From Marinobacter vulgaris (GTDB lineage Bacteria; Pseudomonadota; Gammaproteobacteria; Pseudomonadales; Oleiphilaceae): 64,000 nucleotides of DNA. Shown here in pieces: positions 1-9,364 of this stretch (the stretch's first letter is position 1; the number at the start of each line of letters is the position of its first letter). The translations under genes were made by a program, and so were the position numbers. The notes under the pieces were generated by a model. That model had not been told where the DNA came from, did no database searches, and was given only the letters and a program-made list of their open reading frames with translations. The DNA lies in contig NZ_QFWX01000004.1 of NCBI RefSeq assembly GCF_003344045.1, positions 422,046 to 486,045 of the forward strand, in the 5' to 3' direction.

Positions 1-116
1 GTGGTCGGCGTTTTGTCCGCCTCATCATGGCTGCTTAATCCGGCAGCCTCCGGGCCGACGAATCTGCTGCCCCCGTGAGCGTATGCCAGGTTCTGATTAA
101 AGCTGAGTTGTTCCAT
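1..116 (-). CDS. Probable SulA-like cell division inhibitor, N-terminal part only
   Basis: An open frame starts at an ATG whose first base is 116 and runs off the window edge, giving 38 codons beginning MEQLSFNQNLAYAHGG. A GAGG ribosome-binding site lies about 7 bases upstream. It follows lexA on the same strand with an 85-base gap and no strong terminator between them. In pseudomonads and relatives the gene directly after lexA is often sulA, the SOS-induced FtsZ inhibitor. The N-terminus of SulA is poorly conserved, so the sequence itself does not prove the identity. The call rests on position behind an SOS-controlled gene. It could be an unrelated small protein. Confidence 0.45.
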   Translation of the reverse strand, partial: MEQLSFNQNLAYAHGGSRFVGPEAAGLSSHDEADKTPT

Positions 117-201
117 GATAAGCCTCATCTGCCTATGAGCTGCGCCTTGCAGTGATTGACACGCTGCGGGCGCTGCCTGAAATGTCCAATTACCCAGGGG
201 A

Positions 202-810
202 TCAGTGAAGATCCGAGCGACGGATAACCCCTACCCCCAGACCTTCAATAAACAGTTCCTGTTCTGCCAGGTCCACCTCAATCGGTGCGAATTCCTCGTT
301 CTCCGCAACCAGATAGACCTTCGAGCCCTCCTTGCGGAAGCGCTTTACAGTCACCTCTTCGCCAACCCTGGCCACCACAATCTGGCCATTGTGTACATCG
401 CTGGTCCGATGCACCGCCAGCAGATCGCCATCCAGAATACCTATGTCCTTCATGCTCATACCACGCACACGCAACAGGTAATCGGCTGATGGCGAGAAGA
501 ATTCCGGTCGCAGGGTGCAGTGATCTTCAATGTGCTCCTGGGCAAGAATCGGGCTGCCGGCAGCTACCTGACCTATGACCGGCAGGCCCGGGTCCGCCTC
601 GACTTCCGGCAGGCGTATACCGCGGCTGGCACCGGGAACCATCTCGATGGCTCCTTTTCTTGCCAACGCCCTGAGGTGTTCTTCCGCCGCATTGGCTGAA
701 CGGAAGCCCAGTTCCGCAGCAATTTCCGCGCGGGTAGGCGGATATCCGGTCTCGTCGACATAGCGACGGATGATCTCCAATACCTGTGTCTGCCTTGCTG
801 TCAGCTTCAT
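202..810 (-). CDS. lexA: LexA repressor, SOS response regulator
   Basis: LexA represses SOS genes and cleaves itself when RecA filaments form on damaged DNA. The 202-residue length equals that of E. coli LexA. The N-terminal 65 residues form the winged-helix DNA-binding domain ([19 protein letters not shown]). The cleavage bond is visible as A84-G85 in QVAAGSP. The catalytic serine is S119 in RGMSM and the lysine is K156 in VTVKRF. All three sit at the E. coli positions. The start is supported by alignment with the family and by SOS operators about 22 bases upstream, which implies autoregulation. A probable sulA follows on the same strand. Confidence 0.98.
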   Translation of the reverse strand: MKLTARQTQVLEIIRRYVDETGYPPTRAEIAAELGFRSANAAEEHLRALARKGAIEMVPGASRGIRLPEVEADPGLPVIGQVAAGSPILAQEHIEDHCTLRPEFFSPSADYLLRVRGMSMKDIGILDGDLLAVHRTSDVHNGQIVVARVGEEVTVKRFRKEGSKVYLVAENEEFAPIEVDLAEQELFIEGLGVGVIRRSDLH

Positions 811-832
811 GAGTCTTTGGCCCCGGTTGGTC

Positions 833-866
833 CTGTTTTTATATACAGTGATTTGACTATATACAG
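833..866 (-). promoter_or_regulatory. LexA operator (SOS box) with a second degenerate half-site
   Basis: CTGT at 833-836, eight A/T bases, and ACAG at 845-848 form a perfect CTGT-N8-ACAG LexA box. A second ACAG at 863-866 has a tract CTATAT before it but its left half is ATTT instead of CTGT, so this box is weaker. Tandem boxes before lexA are usual in gammaproteobacteria and set the autoregulatory level. Confidence 0.88.
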
Positions 867-992
867 TGTTTTATCCAGTGTAAAGGCGCAGTCGGGAATT
901 TTTCATGACACCGGCTCATTGGACCGGCGAGCGGCTCTCCAGGTCAATATGACTGTGTTAAGGTAACGTTTATCCTTTGTGGAGACGTGTGA

Positions 993-1988
993 ATGAGCAA
1001 CAGATGCAGTATGCCGGACATCATGAAAACCGATGACGGAAAGGAACGGAAGGTTGGTGTCGAGATAGAGCTGTCCGGTCTGGGATACCAGGACCTTGTA
1101 GCGCTGTCCTCAAAGCTTCTTGGTGGCGAGGCAAAATCTGTTGCGCGTTATGTCTCCGAAATTGAGACGGACGTTGGCACCTTCGCCATCGAACTGGATT
1201 CCGATCCCATCAAGGACCTGGACCTTCAGGATCGCAGACTGCCGGAATCGGTCCGAGAATTGGGCGGCCAGGCAATGACGGTGATAGACGCGGCAGCGGA
1301 AAAGATCGTGCCCCTGGAAATTGTCAGCCCGCCAATACCGTTCGGCGAGCTGGAGCGCATCGAGACCCTGTGTGACGAGCTGCGCCGCGCCGGCGCCCTT
1401 GGCAGTCGCGAAGCGATCTATTACGCGTTCGGATTGCAGCTGAATCCGGAGCTGCCGGATCTGAAGGCCGCAACCCTGGTGCGTTACCTGCAGGCCTTTG
1501 CGGCGCTGTATGAATGGCTCAAGGCGCGGCACCAGGTCGACCTGAGCCGCAAGGTAACCAGCTACATCGAGCCCTGGAACAGCACTTACATCGACCTGCT
1601 GATTGCCGAGGACTATGATCCGGACATGGATCAACTGATGAAGGACTACCTCCACTACAATCCGACCCGCAACAAGGCCCTGGACCTGCTACCCCTGTTT
1701 GCCCACCTCAACAGCGACCTGCTGGCCAGATACGTGAAGGACGAGCGCATCAAGAGCCGGCCCACTCTCCATTATCGCCTGCCGGATTGCGACATTGACA
1801 ACCCGGCCTGGCACTTCTCCACGGTGTGGAATGACTGGGTGGTACTGGAACAGCTGGTCGCCAACACCGCGGACCTGTCGGCCCTGGTGACCGAATTCCG
1901 CAACAGCCGCAAACTGAGCTTTCATAACCTGACCCGCAGCTGGGTCGATACCTCTGGCCAGTGGCTCCGGTCCCGGAACTATGTCTGA
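993..1988 (+). CDS. Amidoligase family protein (COOH-NH2 ligase of the glutamine-synthetase fold)
   Basis: This 331-residue protein carries the features of the predicted amidoligase family described by comparative genomics. KVGVEIELSG near the N-terminus matches the metal- and substrate-binding strand, and PLEIVSPPIPFGELERI matches the second conserved strand. Such enzymes are predicted to join a carboxylate to an amine with ATP. The substrate is unknown. GGAG at 981-984 lies eight bases before the ATG. The stop overlaps the next gene by eight bases, so the two are translationally coupled. The partner is a class I glutamine amidotransferase, a pairing predicted to make or trim a gamma-glutamyl-type conjugate or a peptide tag. 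The family call is firm and the product is unknown. Confidence 0.82.
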   Translation: MSNRCSMPDIMKTDDGKERKVGVEIELSGLGYQDLVALSSKLLGGEAKSVARYVSEIETDVGTFAIELDSDPIKDLDLQDRRLPESVRELGGQAMTVIDAAAEKIVPLEIVSPPIPFGELERIETLCDELRRAGALGSREAIYYAFGLQLNPELPDLKAATLVRYLQAFAALYEWLKARHQVDLSRKVTSYIEPWNSTYIDLLIAEDYDPDMDQLMKDYLHYNPTRNKALDLLPLFAHLNSDLLARYVKDERIKSRPTLHYRLPDCDIDNPAWHFSTVWNDWVVLEQLVANTADLSALVTEFRNSRKLSFHNLTRSWVDTSGQWLRSRNYV

Positions 1989-2745
1989 CACCATCGCGGA
2001 AAAGCCGGAACATCCGGGTATCACCATCGGAATCAGCGGCCCGGCCCGGCGCAGCCTGGCGCACCGGCTGATCAGCTTCGCCCTGCGTATGCGGGGAGCC
2101 CGCACCCACTTCATTCGACCCGGGGCAAAGGTAGACGTATCGCTGCTGGACGGCCTGGTACTCTCAGGGGGTACCCACGTCCACCCCTCCCGGTACGGGC
2201 AGACACCGCAGGTGACCGCCAACTATGATCCCCGCCGGGATGAAACCGATGTGTACCTGCTGTCACGGGCCGAGAACCTGAACATCCCGGTTTTGGGCAT
2301 TTGCCGCGGCGCGCAGTTTATCAATATTTTCCGTGGCGGATCGCTGTGCCAGAACGTTACGCCGCTGCGAGTAAACACCCGCCACCGCCCGCTGCTGTTA
2401 CCCATGCAGACCGTTCGCGTCGTCGGCGACAGCCGTCTCGGAGAGGTCATGCGACAGCCCGTTATCGGTGCCAATCGCATCCACAGTCAAACCATCAAGA
2501 AGCTGGGCAAAGATCTCCGCGTGGTGGCTCTGGACAATGACCACTTTGTGCAGGCAATTGAGAATACCCGCGGCCAGTGGCTGATGGGGATTCAGTGGCA
2601 TCCGGAATATCTGCTGTACCACGGCGGCCACCGTCGCATCTTCAAACACTTTGTGCAGGCGGCCGAAGAAAGAAAACTGATCAGGCTGGATGAACCCCTG
2701 GCAACCGAAGATGACGGAGACGGTCCGCCTCAGAGCGGCAGATAG
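1981..2745 (+). CDS. Class I glutamine amidotransferase-like / gamma-glutamyl hydrolase (peptidase C26 family)
   Basis: The 254-residue protein has the class I amidotransferase triad. The nucleophile C108 is in GICRGAQ, and H207 and E209 are in QWHPEY. The oxyanion strand LSGGTHVHPSRYG is of the PuuD (gamma-glutamyl-GABA hydrolase) type. Members of this family hydrolyse gamma-glutamyl amide bonds. The start lies inside the end of the upstream amidoligase gene (eight-base overlap), so both proteins probably act on the same compound, one forming and one breaking or transferring an amide. The 3' end overlaps a small convergent reading frame by 16 bases. A general glutaminase role is also possible. 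Confidence 0.85.
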   Translation: MSDTIAEKPEHPGITIGISGPARRSLAHRLISFALRMRGARTHFIRPGAKVDVSLLDGLVLSGGTHVHPSRYGQTPQVTANYDPRRDETDVYLLSRAENLNIPVLGICRGAQFINIFRGGSLCQNVTPLRVNTRHRPLLLPMQTVRVVGDSRLGEVMRQPVIGANRIHSQTIKKLGKDLRVVALDNDHFVQAIENTRGQWLMGIQWHPEYLLYHGGHRRIFKHFVQAAEERKLIRLDEPLATEDDGDGPPQSGR

Positions 2746-2930
2746 CGCTGCAGCACCGCCTTGATTTCCCGTATCTCCCTGGCGTCACCCGGCAGGGCTT
2801 GCAAATGCCGGGCAGACCACTCTTTCAGTTGGTCCCTGGTCGTCACATAATGGGGGTCGCTCCCGGTCAGCCTGAGCAGGATGTCGCGCTCGCGGGGAGT
2901 CAACCTGACCTGATTATTGTGTAAAAGCAT
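2730..2930 (-). CDS. Small hypothetical protein, 66 residues
   Basis: The predicted protein begins MLLHNNQVRLTPRERDILL and ends in ALPGDAREIREIKAVLQRYLPL. It is charged, probably all-helical, and has no membrane segment. The RLTPRERDILLRL stretch resembles the recognition region of LuxR-type helix-turn-helix proteins, but the rest of such a domain is not obvious. Its start codon lies 13 bases from the divergent SIMPL gene, and its end overlaps the convergent amidotransferase gene. The amino-acid composition is natural rather than shadow-like. I do not recognise a family. Confidence 0.5.
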   Translation of the reverse strand: MLLHNNQVRLTPRERDILLRLTGSDPHYVTTRDQLKEWSARHLQALPGDAREIREIKAVLQRYLPL

Positions 2931-2942
2931 GGAGATCCCACA

Positions 2943-3629
2943 ATGTTGTCAACCGTCCATCGGTACCTGCTGATTCCTGCCGTCCTGGTGACCCTCCCCT
3001 TGAGCGTTATCGCCGGGGAAGTCAGCCTGAGCGGCCAGGCCTCGGTAAAGTATACGCCAGACAGCGCAAGGCTGCAGTTTACCGCCCACGCCGAACACAG
3101 TCTGCCTGATACAGCCACCCGGCGGGTAAACGAACAGATGGAGCAGTGGCGGGATGGCATCAGGGACTACCGCGACCAGCTGCATGCCTACAGCGATGCC
3201 TCTGTTAACCTCTACAGCCGCACTGTACCGGCGCAGGATCGCAGCGAGAAGCCGGAGAGAGTGGCGGTTGCCTCACAAACCGTGAGCTTCACCATCGATG
3301 ATCTTTCCCTGCTTAATCCGATTCTGGAGCAGGCACAGACACTGGGTATGGATTATAACGTGGGCCCGCACCGGTTTTTCCATTCCAATGAGAGCAGCCT
3401 GCGCAAACAGGCACTGGCCGGTGCCATTGCCGATGCCAGGGCGAGATGCGAGTTTGTGGCCAACGAGCTGGATAAGCAGTGCGGCGAGGTGATCAACATC
3501 AATATCGACGACGGCCATCAGCCACCCGTTCCTATGATGGCGGAAATGCGCGCCGCCTCTGATACGGTATCCGAGGTGGGCCTCCGGGAACTGACGGCCC
3601 GGGTCAGCGCCACCTTTGAACTGGAATGA
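2943..3629 (+). CDS. SIMPL (DUF541) domain periplasmic protein
   Basis: A signal peptide of about 24 residues ends at VIAG-EVS. The mature part opens with VSLSGQASVKYTPDSARLQF, which matches the start of the SIMPL/DUF541 domain. The domain runs to the C-terminus, with the typical late block SSLRKQALAGAIADARARCE and a final strand LTARVSATFEL. Members are periplasmic or outer-membrane-associated proteins of loosely defined function, linked in some bacteria to oxidative stress. The length of 228 residues is normal. GGAGATCC lies just before the ATG. It stands alone, convergent with tamB. Confidence 0.85.
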   Translation: MLSTVHRYLLIPAVLVTLPLSVIAGEVSLSGQASVKYTPDSARLQFTAHAEHSLPDTATRRVNEQMEQWRDGIRDYRDQLHAYSDASVNLYSRTVPAQDRSEKPERVAVASQTVSFTIDDLSLLNPILEQAQTLGMDYNVGPHRFFHSNESSLRKQALAGAIADARARCEFVANELDKQCGEVININIDDGHQPPVPMMAEMRAASDTVSEVGLRELTARVSATFELE

Positions 3630-3654
3630 CAGAGAACCGGGATGACCGACCCGG

Positions 3655-6600
3655 TCAGAAATCCCGGGTATAGAAAATATCCAGGGAGGCTGCCAGGCCG
3701 CTGGCGGCCTCCAGGTAGAAATAGCGGCCAAGGTCGTAGCGCAGGGCAACGGTAGTGATCGGCTCGAAGATACCCACCCCGTAGCGAATGCTGAGCTCAT
3801 CGGTCAGGTAGCCACTGGCTACCACCGCGGACTCGTCGCCACTCCCCTCTGCCTCCAGCGTCAGGTTCTGTATGCCAAGCTCTTCACCCAGACCCTGGGT
3901 TACCTTGTTGGCCTGGGTCAGGCCCAGGGAAATCGCCGCCCGGCTCATCTGCCCCTCATCGCTCTGGGTTTGTGGCGCCCGGCCCAGAATCAAATACGAC
4001 AGGGCGTCAGTCTGGGGCATCTCAGGCTCCGAAAACACTTCCGTCCGCGGCGCACTGACCGGGCCGGTAAGCCGGATCCCAGCCACCACAGTGCCCACCT
4101 GCCGGACAGCTTCAATATCCAGGTAGGGCTCGGTCAGCGGCCCCACGAATTGAAGCCTGGCCCGTCGCAAATCCAGCTCCTGGCCATAGGCTTCGTACCG
4201 GCCGTTAATCAGTTGCAATGCCCCCCGGGTGTCCATGTCGTTACCGATACGCAGGGTTCCCTCCAGGTTACCGGTCACGCCGAAGCCATTGAAACTGACC
4301 TCATCCTCGCCCACCACGACGGTCACATCCATGTTCAGGGAGCGTACCGCTTGCTCTTCCTCCTCCGCTCCCACAATAACCTCGTCCTCCGACACCGAAA
4401 CGGCCTGAGCAGGCAGTTCACGGATTTCGATCTCGCCACGGGGAACCTCCAGACGCCCTGTTATCGCCAGATCACCGCCGCTGTAGGTGATGGTAATATC
4501 CGGCTCCAGCTCCACACGGGCATACGGCTCGTAACTGAACGGTAAACGGTTGCCGGTGACATTAATCTCCATGGAGGGTTCAGATACCCAGTTCAAAGTG
4601 CCTTTGAGGTTCCCGGTGCTGCGTTCGTTACTGCGCCAGCGGCCCGACAGATCCGCGGAATACCCGTTCAGGTCCAGGCTGATAACCATCTCCTCCAGCG
4701 GAAGCGGAAGCTGTGGATCTGCAATCCGCCCTCCGGTCAGTGCAATTTCACCATTGACTGCCGGCTTCAACAGCGGGCCGGAAAGTGTGCCCTCGCCATT
4801 AAGCTCGCCTTCAACCACTTCCAGCCCCGCGAAAACCCCGGCCATGGCAATATCAAGACCCTGAACGCTGAACTGGCCATCCACCTCCCGCTCACTGGCG
4901 TTGGGGTCAACGGCCATGGAAACCGAAAGGTCACCCAGCTCGGGCCCCTTCAGCTCAACGTTGAGCTCAGCAATCTCCGGTTGCAGGCCAAGCCTCGTGG
5001 TGAAGGTGTCATACGCCAGGGTCTCCCACTCGTCCCGCACCATCACCTCGAATTCGCCGGCACCGGCATCAACCGCCACCTCCCCGTCCGGGCCATTGTC
5101 CGTGACCGTCAACCGGACATCGGCGTTGAGAAGCGTATCCCAGCGCAGGGTTTCAGGCATCAGCGGAGATAACGCGGTGGTCGGGAAGTTCTCGATCCGA
5201 TAGGCAATGTCCTGAGTCGGCAGCAGGGTCTGGTCCCCGGCGCACACCGAGGCCTGTTGCCAACGCCAGCAGTGGCTGCCGAAGGTCAGCCTGCCGGTGC
5301 TGGCGTACTCCAGCGCCGCCGGCTCCGCCAGAATCCATTGCTGATCCTGCTCCGGCACCTCAATGCGACCCTGTTGCAACGCGCCCTGCCAGGCGTTCCA
5401 GTCGGCCGGCGCGTCGCCGGTAAAGACCAACGCCACCTCGGCCGCCTCGTGAAGGGCATTGACCTGCAGCCGGTGGTTGTCCCGGGTACCCGATAACCCC
5501 AGCGTCAAGGACTGCAATAACTGCTCGCCGTAACGGAGTTCACTGGCCTTCACATCGCCGCTCACGCTGAACCCTTCACCAAGGGAAGCCTCAACGTCCA
5601 GGCTGGCCAGGCTCAGCTCGTCCTGCCACGCCAGGCCGGAGCCGGATACCGTCGCTCTGCCCTGTGGCCGCTCCGGCGTCCCGGAGATCGAGGCTGTCCC
5701 GCTCAGCGAGCCGGCAAGGCCTGGCAGGAAGGTTTCCGGGGAAGGCACATCCAGTGCCAGACTGCCCGTAATCTCGTTACCCCACTGGCCGTCACCGGTG
5801 ATGCGATTGTCGCCTACTTCCAGCTGCAGTCCGGACACATCCCAGACCCCCGCATCGCTGTTCAGGGCCCCGCCAATGAGAGCATCGTGGCTTTGCCAGG
5901 TGCCGGACAGGTCCCACTGGGCCTCTAGCGAGAGGGTGCCGCTGTCCGCCAATTGGCCATCGGTGGTGATACCACCATTGAGGCTGGCCTCCAGCGCCGG
6001 CAGCCAGTATCCAGGGTTAAAGCTGTCGAGCTCCAGACTTGCATCCCACGCCAGCGGGCCGGCAAAGGCAACGCTGCCCTCGCCACCAAGGAAACCTGCC
6101 CCGGTATTCACGCGCAGACGGCTGACATCCACGGACCCCATATCACCATCCAGCTCCGCGGCCAGATCAGCCTCACCGAGGGGCCCACTCACGCTGGCTT
6201 CAACACTCGCCTGATACGCGCCGGACTGATAGCGGACCTCGCCATTCAGTTGCCGCAAGGCAACAGGCGGCTGCTCGAAGTCCGGTATCAGGGTGTACCA
6301 GGGGAATGCCTCCATCGTTATCCGGGCATCCGCAAGGAACGCCTGCTGCCAGTCCAGGCTTCCGGTCACCGAGGCCTGTCCGGGCTCCGCATCGCCAATT
6401 CCCGGGCCCGACAATGAAAGGTCAAGATCCTCAACGCCGGCCGTTGTGGCCAGGCCTTTCAGTGACACTGCAATATCGCCGGCGGTGCCGGGTAACGAAG
6501 CCCTGGAATCGGAACGGAAACCGTCTTCAAGACTGCCCTTCAAAGTGACGACCGTGTTCTCCAGCACCAGGGTATCCGGCAGACCTTCGGCAGGAACAAA

Positions 6601-7395
6601 GCGGGGGGCCTCAACCGTTAACTGGGCGGGAAGCTCGCTATCAAGGGCTGCGACACGGCCGGCCAGCGTAGCCTCCAGGTAACCGGTGCTTTCACCCCGC
6701 ACGCCCAGGTCCGCCGCGCTTCCGGTCAGGTTGAGCGCCAGCCGCCACTTCGTGCCGTAGGGGGGCGGCAGGCTGATACCCACATCCAGGTCCAGGGGCC
6801 AGTCGCCCCGGGTCTCGACCCGCCCCGACCCGTCAATTTCAATAGCGTCCCGAACGAAGCTCAGGTTTTGCAGGTGCCAGTCCGCTCCGGAACCCTCAGC
6901 TCGCAATTCCAGCGTGTCCCAGACCTTGCCGTCGTTCAGGGTGAAGGTGCCAAGGCTCACCTCCCTGATGGCCAGAGCAATCGGGATGTCAACGTCCGGG
7001 AGGCTGATGTCACCGCGCTCATCCTGCTGCTCCGCCGAGGGTTGCAGCGTCAGATCTATGGTTTCCGCCCGCAGGGTTTCAAGACAAATCTGCTTGCTGA
7101 ACAGGCAGGTCGGCGACCAGTCAACAACAGGCGCCGATACCTCAAGCCCCACTCCGTAACCCTGCCACGTCAGCGCCTGTGCCTGCCATTGACCCAGCAC
7201 GGACCCCTGCCCCTGCTCCACACTGAGACCGGGAATCTGCTCGATCACCCACGCCGTGCCCGTCTCCGAACGCAAAGCCAGAAGCAGCACCCCTACCAAC
7301 AGCAGGGGAAGCAGAACGATAACGGCCAGCGCTATCAGCAGGCCATTCCTCAGACGGTGTGACTTGTGGGTTTTTTCCGCTGCGGCTTCGGTCAT
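3655..7395 (-). CDS. tamB: Translocation and assembly module protein TamB
   Basis: TamB is a very long periplasm-spanning protein anchored in the inner membrane that works with TamA in outer-membrane protein insertion and lipid transport. One N-terminal membrane helix lies at about residues 16-38. A long repetitive beta-rich region follows, and the C-terminal third is the TamB/DUF490 domain ending in IFYTRDF. I chose the ATG at 7395, which overlaps the tamA stop as ATGA. A start at 7428 would lengthen the overlap without a better ribosome site. The 1246 residues fit the family. Gene order tamA-tamB on one strand matches other proteobacteria. Confidence 0.95.
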   Translation of the reverse strand: MTEAAAEKTHKSHRLRNGLLIALAVIVLLPLLLVGVLLLALRSETGTAWVIEQIPGLSVEQGQGSVLGQWQAQALTWQGYGVGLEVSAPVVDWSPTCLFSKQICLETLRAETIDLTLQPSAEQQDERGDISLPDVDIPIALAIREVSLGTFTLNDGKVWDTLELRAEGSGADWHLQNLSFVRDAIEIDGSGRVETRGDWPLDLDVGISLPPPYGTKWRLALNLTGSAADLGVRGESTGYLEATLAGRVAALDSELPAQLTVEAPRFVPAEGLPDTLVLENTVVTLKGSLEDGFRSDSRASLPGTAGDIAVSLKGLATTAGVEDLDLSLSGPGIGDAEPGQASVTGSLDWQQAFLADARITMEAFPWYTLIPDFEQPPVALRQLNGEVRYQSGAYQASVEASVSGPLGEADLAAELDGDMGSVDVSRLRVNTGAGFLGGEGSVAFAGPLAWDASLELDSFNPGYWLPALEASLNGGITTDGQLADSGTLSLEAQWDLSGTWQSHDALIGGALNSDAGVWDVSGLQLEVGDNRITGDGQWGNEITGSLALDVPSPETFLPGLAGSLSGTASISGTPERPQGRATVSGSGLAWQDELSLASLDVEASLGEGFSVSGDVKASELRYGEQLLQSLTLGLSGTRDNHRLQVNALHEAAEVALVFTGDAPADWNAWQGALQQGRIEVPEQDQQWILAEPAALEYASTGRLTFGSHCWRWQQASVCAGDQTLLPTQDIAYRIENFPTTALSPLMPETLRWDTLLNADVRLTVTDNGPDGEVAVDAGAGEFEVMVRDEWETLAYDTFTTRLGLQPEIAELNVELKGPELGDLSVSMAVDPNASEREVDGQFSVQGLDIAMAGVFAGLEVVEGELNGEGTLSGPLLKPAVNGEIALTGGRIADPQLPLPLEEMVISLDLNGYSADLSGRWRSNERSTGNLKGTLNWVSEPSMEINVTGNRLPFSYEPYARVELEPDITITYSGGDLAITGRLEVPRGEIEIRELPAQAVSVSEDEVIVGAEEEEQAVRSLNMDVTVVVGEDEVSFNGFGVTGNLEGTLRIGNDMDTRGALQLINGRYEAYGQELDLRRARLQFVGPLTEPYLDIEAVRQVGTVVAGIRLTGPVSAPRTEVFSEPEMPQTDALSYLILGRAPQTQSDEGQMSRAAISLGLTQANKVTQGLGEELGIQNLTLEAEGSGDESAVVASGYLTDELSIRYGVGIFEPITTVALRYDLGRYFYLEAASGLAASLDIFYTRDF

Positions 7396-9152
7396 AGCTC
7401 CGGCCCCATGGAGAAGTGAATGCGCCATTCCCCGCCAAACTCGGAATCCAGCCCCTTGGCGACGTCCAGGCGCAAGGGCCCCACCGGGCTGATCCAGCGG
7501 ATGCCAAGGCCAACGCCGGTCGCCAAAGGGTCGGCCAGTTCATCAATGGCATTGCCTTCATCAACGAACGCGGCAGCACGCCAGTTATCCGCAAACTGGT
7601 ACTGATACTCGGCACTGCCCACCATCAGGAAGCGTCCACCCACGGCAATGTCCTCATCGTCCCGCGGCGACAGGGTTTCATAGCCATAACCGCGGACACT
7701 CTGGTCACCACCGGCGAAAAAGCGCAACGACGGTGGCACATCGGAAAACTGGTTGGTTGCGACCCCCCCGAAATGGAAACGGGCCAGAAACCGGTGGTTA
7801 TTGGCCAGGGTATACAGCCCCTTGACGAGGACATTGGCATGGAAAATGTCGACGTTGGACAGCGCCGCGCGATGTGATCCCGTCATATCAAACTGGATCC
7901 GGTAGCCCCTGGACGGATCCAGGGGTGAATCGGCATGCAGCTTGGAATACCCCAGTCCGGGCAGCAACAGGCTGCTCTGTTCGGTCTCATCGTTACCGAT
8001 GCGGAAGCGCTCCCCTTCCCACCGGATAGACGCCACCTGCTGCCAGCCGTCGTCCAGCTGATGTTTCCACTGCTGGCCTATGGTCAGCAGTTCCGACTCG
8101 ATATCCTCTATTTCTTCGCGCTGATAACCGGCAGACAGACGAATGGAGTCGGTCATGGGCGGGTCCAGGGGCAATTCGTACCAGGTGGTCAGGTTCTGGC
8201 GCGGAGCCGAGAGCTCAGTCTCGACGCCACGGCGATGGCCCATGGGATTAACCCAGTGTTCCCGCCAGTTGGCCCGTAAGCGTGGACCCACGTCGGTGGA
8301 AAAACCAACACCCGCCGCCACCGATCGCGGTGGACGAGTAGTCAGTCCCACCTCCACCGGAATAACACCGTCTTCGGCGCTGCCAGGAGACGCATCGACA
8401 TCCACTCCGGAAAAATAACCGCTGTTGGACAGGTCGCTGCTCAATCTCGCAATCTTATCGGCGTGAAAGGTTTCACCGGGTTCAAAACGCACATACTGGT
8501 GTAGTAACTGCTCCTCGAATCCATGGCCCTCGTTAAAACTGACCTCTCCCAGCCGGTATCGTTCACCACTCTGATAAACCAGGGTGATATCCGCCACCCG
8601 TTTTTCAGGGTCCACTTCCAGCTTGCGGGTGGTGAATCTGCCGTCAAAATACCCCAGCCGACTGGCCCGATTCTGTATCGTCTGGCGCAGGGAGCTGTAC
8701 TCGCCATGATTCAGCACATCGCCCTCTGCCGGTTTCTCGGGCAGCGAAACCGTAAATTCAGCGTCCTCCCTGGCGGGGCTTTCAATCTCCACCTTACGGG
8801 AGCGGACACGCACCGGCTCCCCCGGCTCAACGGTGAGAACCAGCCGTGCCGGCTCCTCTCCCTCACCCGACGGCTCGATGATGTCCCACTTTATAACCGG
8901 GCTGTAGTAACCGAGGGCGCGCAGGGCGTCCTCAACCTGCGCTTCGGCGGTGTCCGCATAGCGCCTCAGGCTATTGGCGCTGCGGCCTTCAACCTCGCCA
9001 ATAAACGCCTCGGCGTTATCCTGTAACTGGGGGAAGTCACCTTCCACCTTTACTTCAACCTGCTGGGCTTGCGACATCGCGGGCAAGGCCCAAGCAAGCA
9101 AACAGACAATCAGGAATCGGGGGTTAGGACTACATCGAAAGTGGAGAAGCAT
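7392..9152 (-). CDS. tamA: Autotransporter assembly factor TamA (BamA-like outer-membrane barrel)
   Basis: TamA belongs to the Omp85 family. A signal peptide ends near AMSQAQQ at residue 30. Three POTRA-like repeats occupy about residues 30-265, and the 16-strand surface-antigen barrel fills the rest. The barrel includes the lid-loop motif region SVRGYGYETLSPR and the terminal strand WRIHFSMGPEL. The 586-residue length is typical. The stop overlaps the tamB start by four bases, so the two subunits are co-translated. It forms a two-membrane complex with TamB. Confidence 0.95.
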   Translation of the reverse strand: MLLHFRCSPNPRFLIVCLLAWALPAMSQAQQVEVKVEGDFPQLQDNAEAFIGEVEGRSANSLRRYADTAEAQVEDALRALGYYSPVIKWDIIEPSGEGEEPARLVLTVEPGEPVRVRSRKVEIESPAREDAEFTVSLPEKPAEGDVLNHGEYSSLRQTIQNRASRLGYFDGRFTTRKLEVDPEKRVADITLVYQSGERYRLGEVSFNEGHGFEEQLLHQYVRFEPGETFHADKIARLSSDLSNSGYFSGVDVDASPGSAEDGVIPVEVGLTTRPPRSVAAGVGFSTDVGPRLRANWREHWVNPMGHRRGVETELSAPRQNLTTWYELPLDPPMTDSIRLSAGYQREEIEDIESELLTIGQQWKHQLDDGWQQVASIRWEGERFRIGNDETEQSSLLLPGLGYSKLHADSPLDPSRGYRIQFDMTGSHRAALSNVDIFHANVLVKGLYTLANNHRFLARFHFGGVATNQFSDVPPSLRFFAGGDQSVRGYGYETLSPRDDEDIAVGGRFLMVGSAEYQYQFADNWRAAAFVDEGNAIDELADPLATGVGLGIRWISPVGPLRLDVAKGLDSEFGGEWRIHFSMGPEL

Positions 9153-9364
9153 CCAGCGGCATTACTTCAGTCAGAGTGGGTTTAGGAAGCGCATCATTAA
9201 ACCGAGTGTAGCCGGTAGTAGTGGGTTTAATCCATCGGAAGAAGATTACCCGGCGAGTCGTCGGCGGCGCCGAAATAAGCTAACCTGTTTGAAAGCGCCG
9301 TAAAATCAGGCAAGTGCAACACGTTTCCACCGCAGACTCCATCACCGCAGTCCTGGATCAATGA

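Noticed and set aside
3636..3655. Short inverted repeat between the SIMPL gene and tamB
   Set aside because: ACCGGG/CCCGGT is only six bases and no T-run follows on either strand, so a terminator call is not supported.
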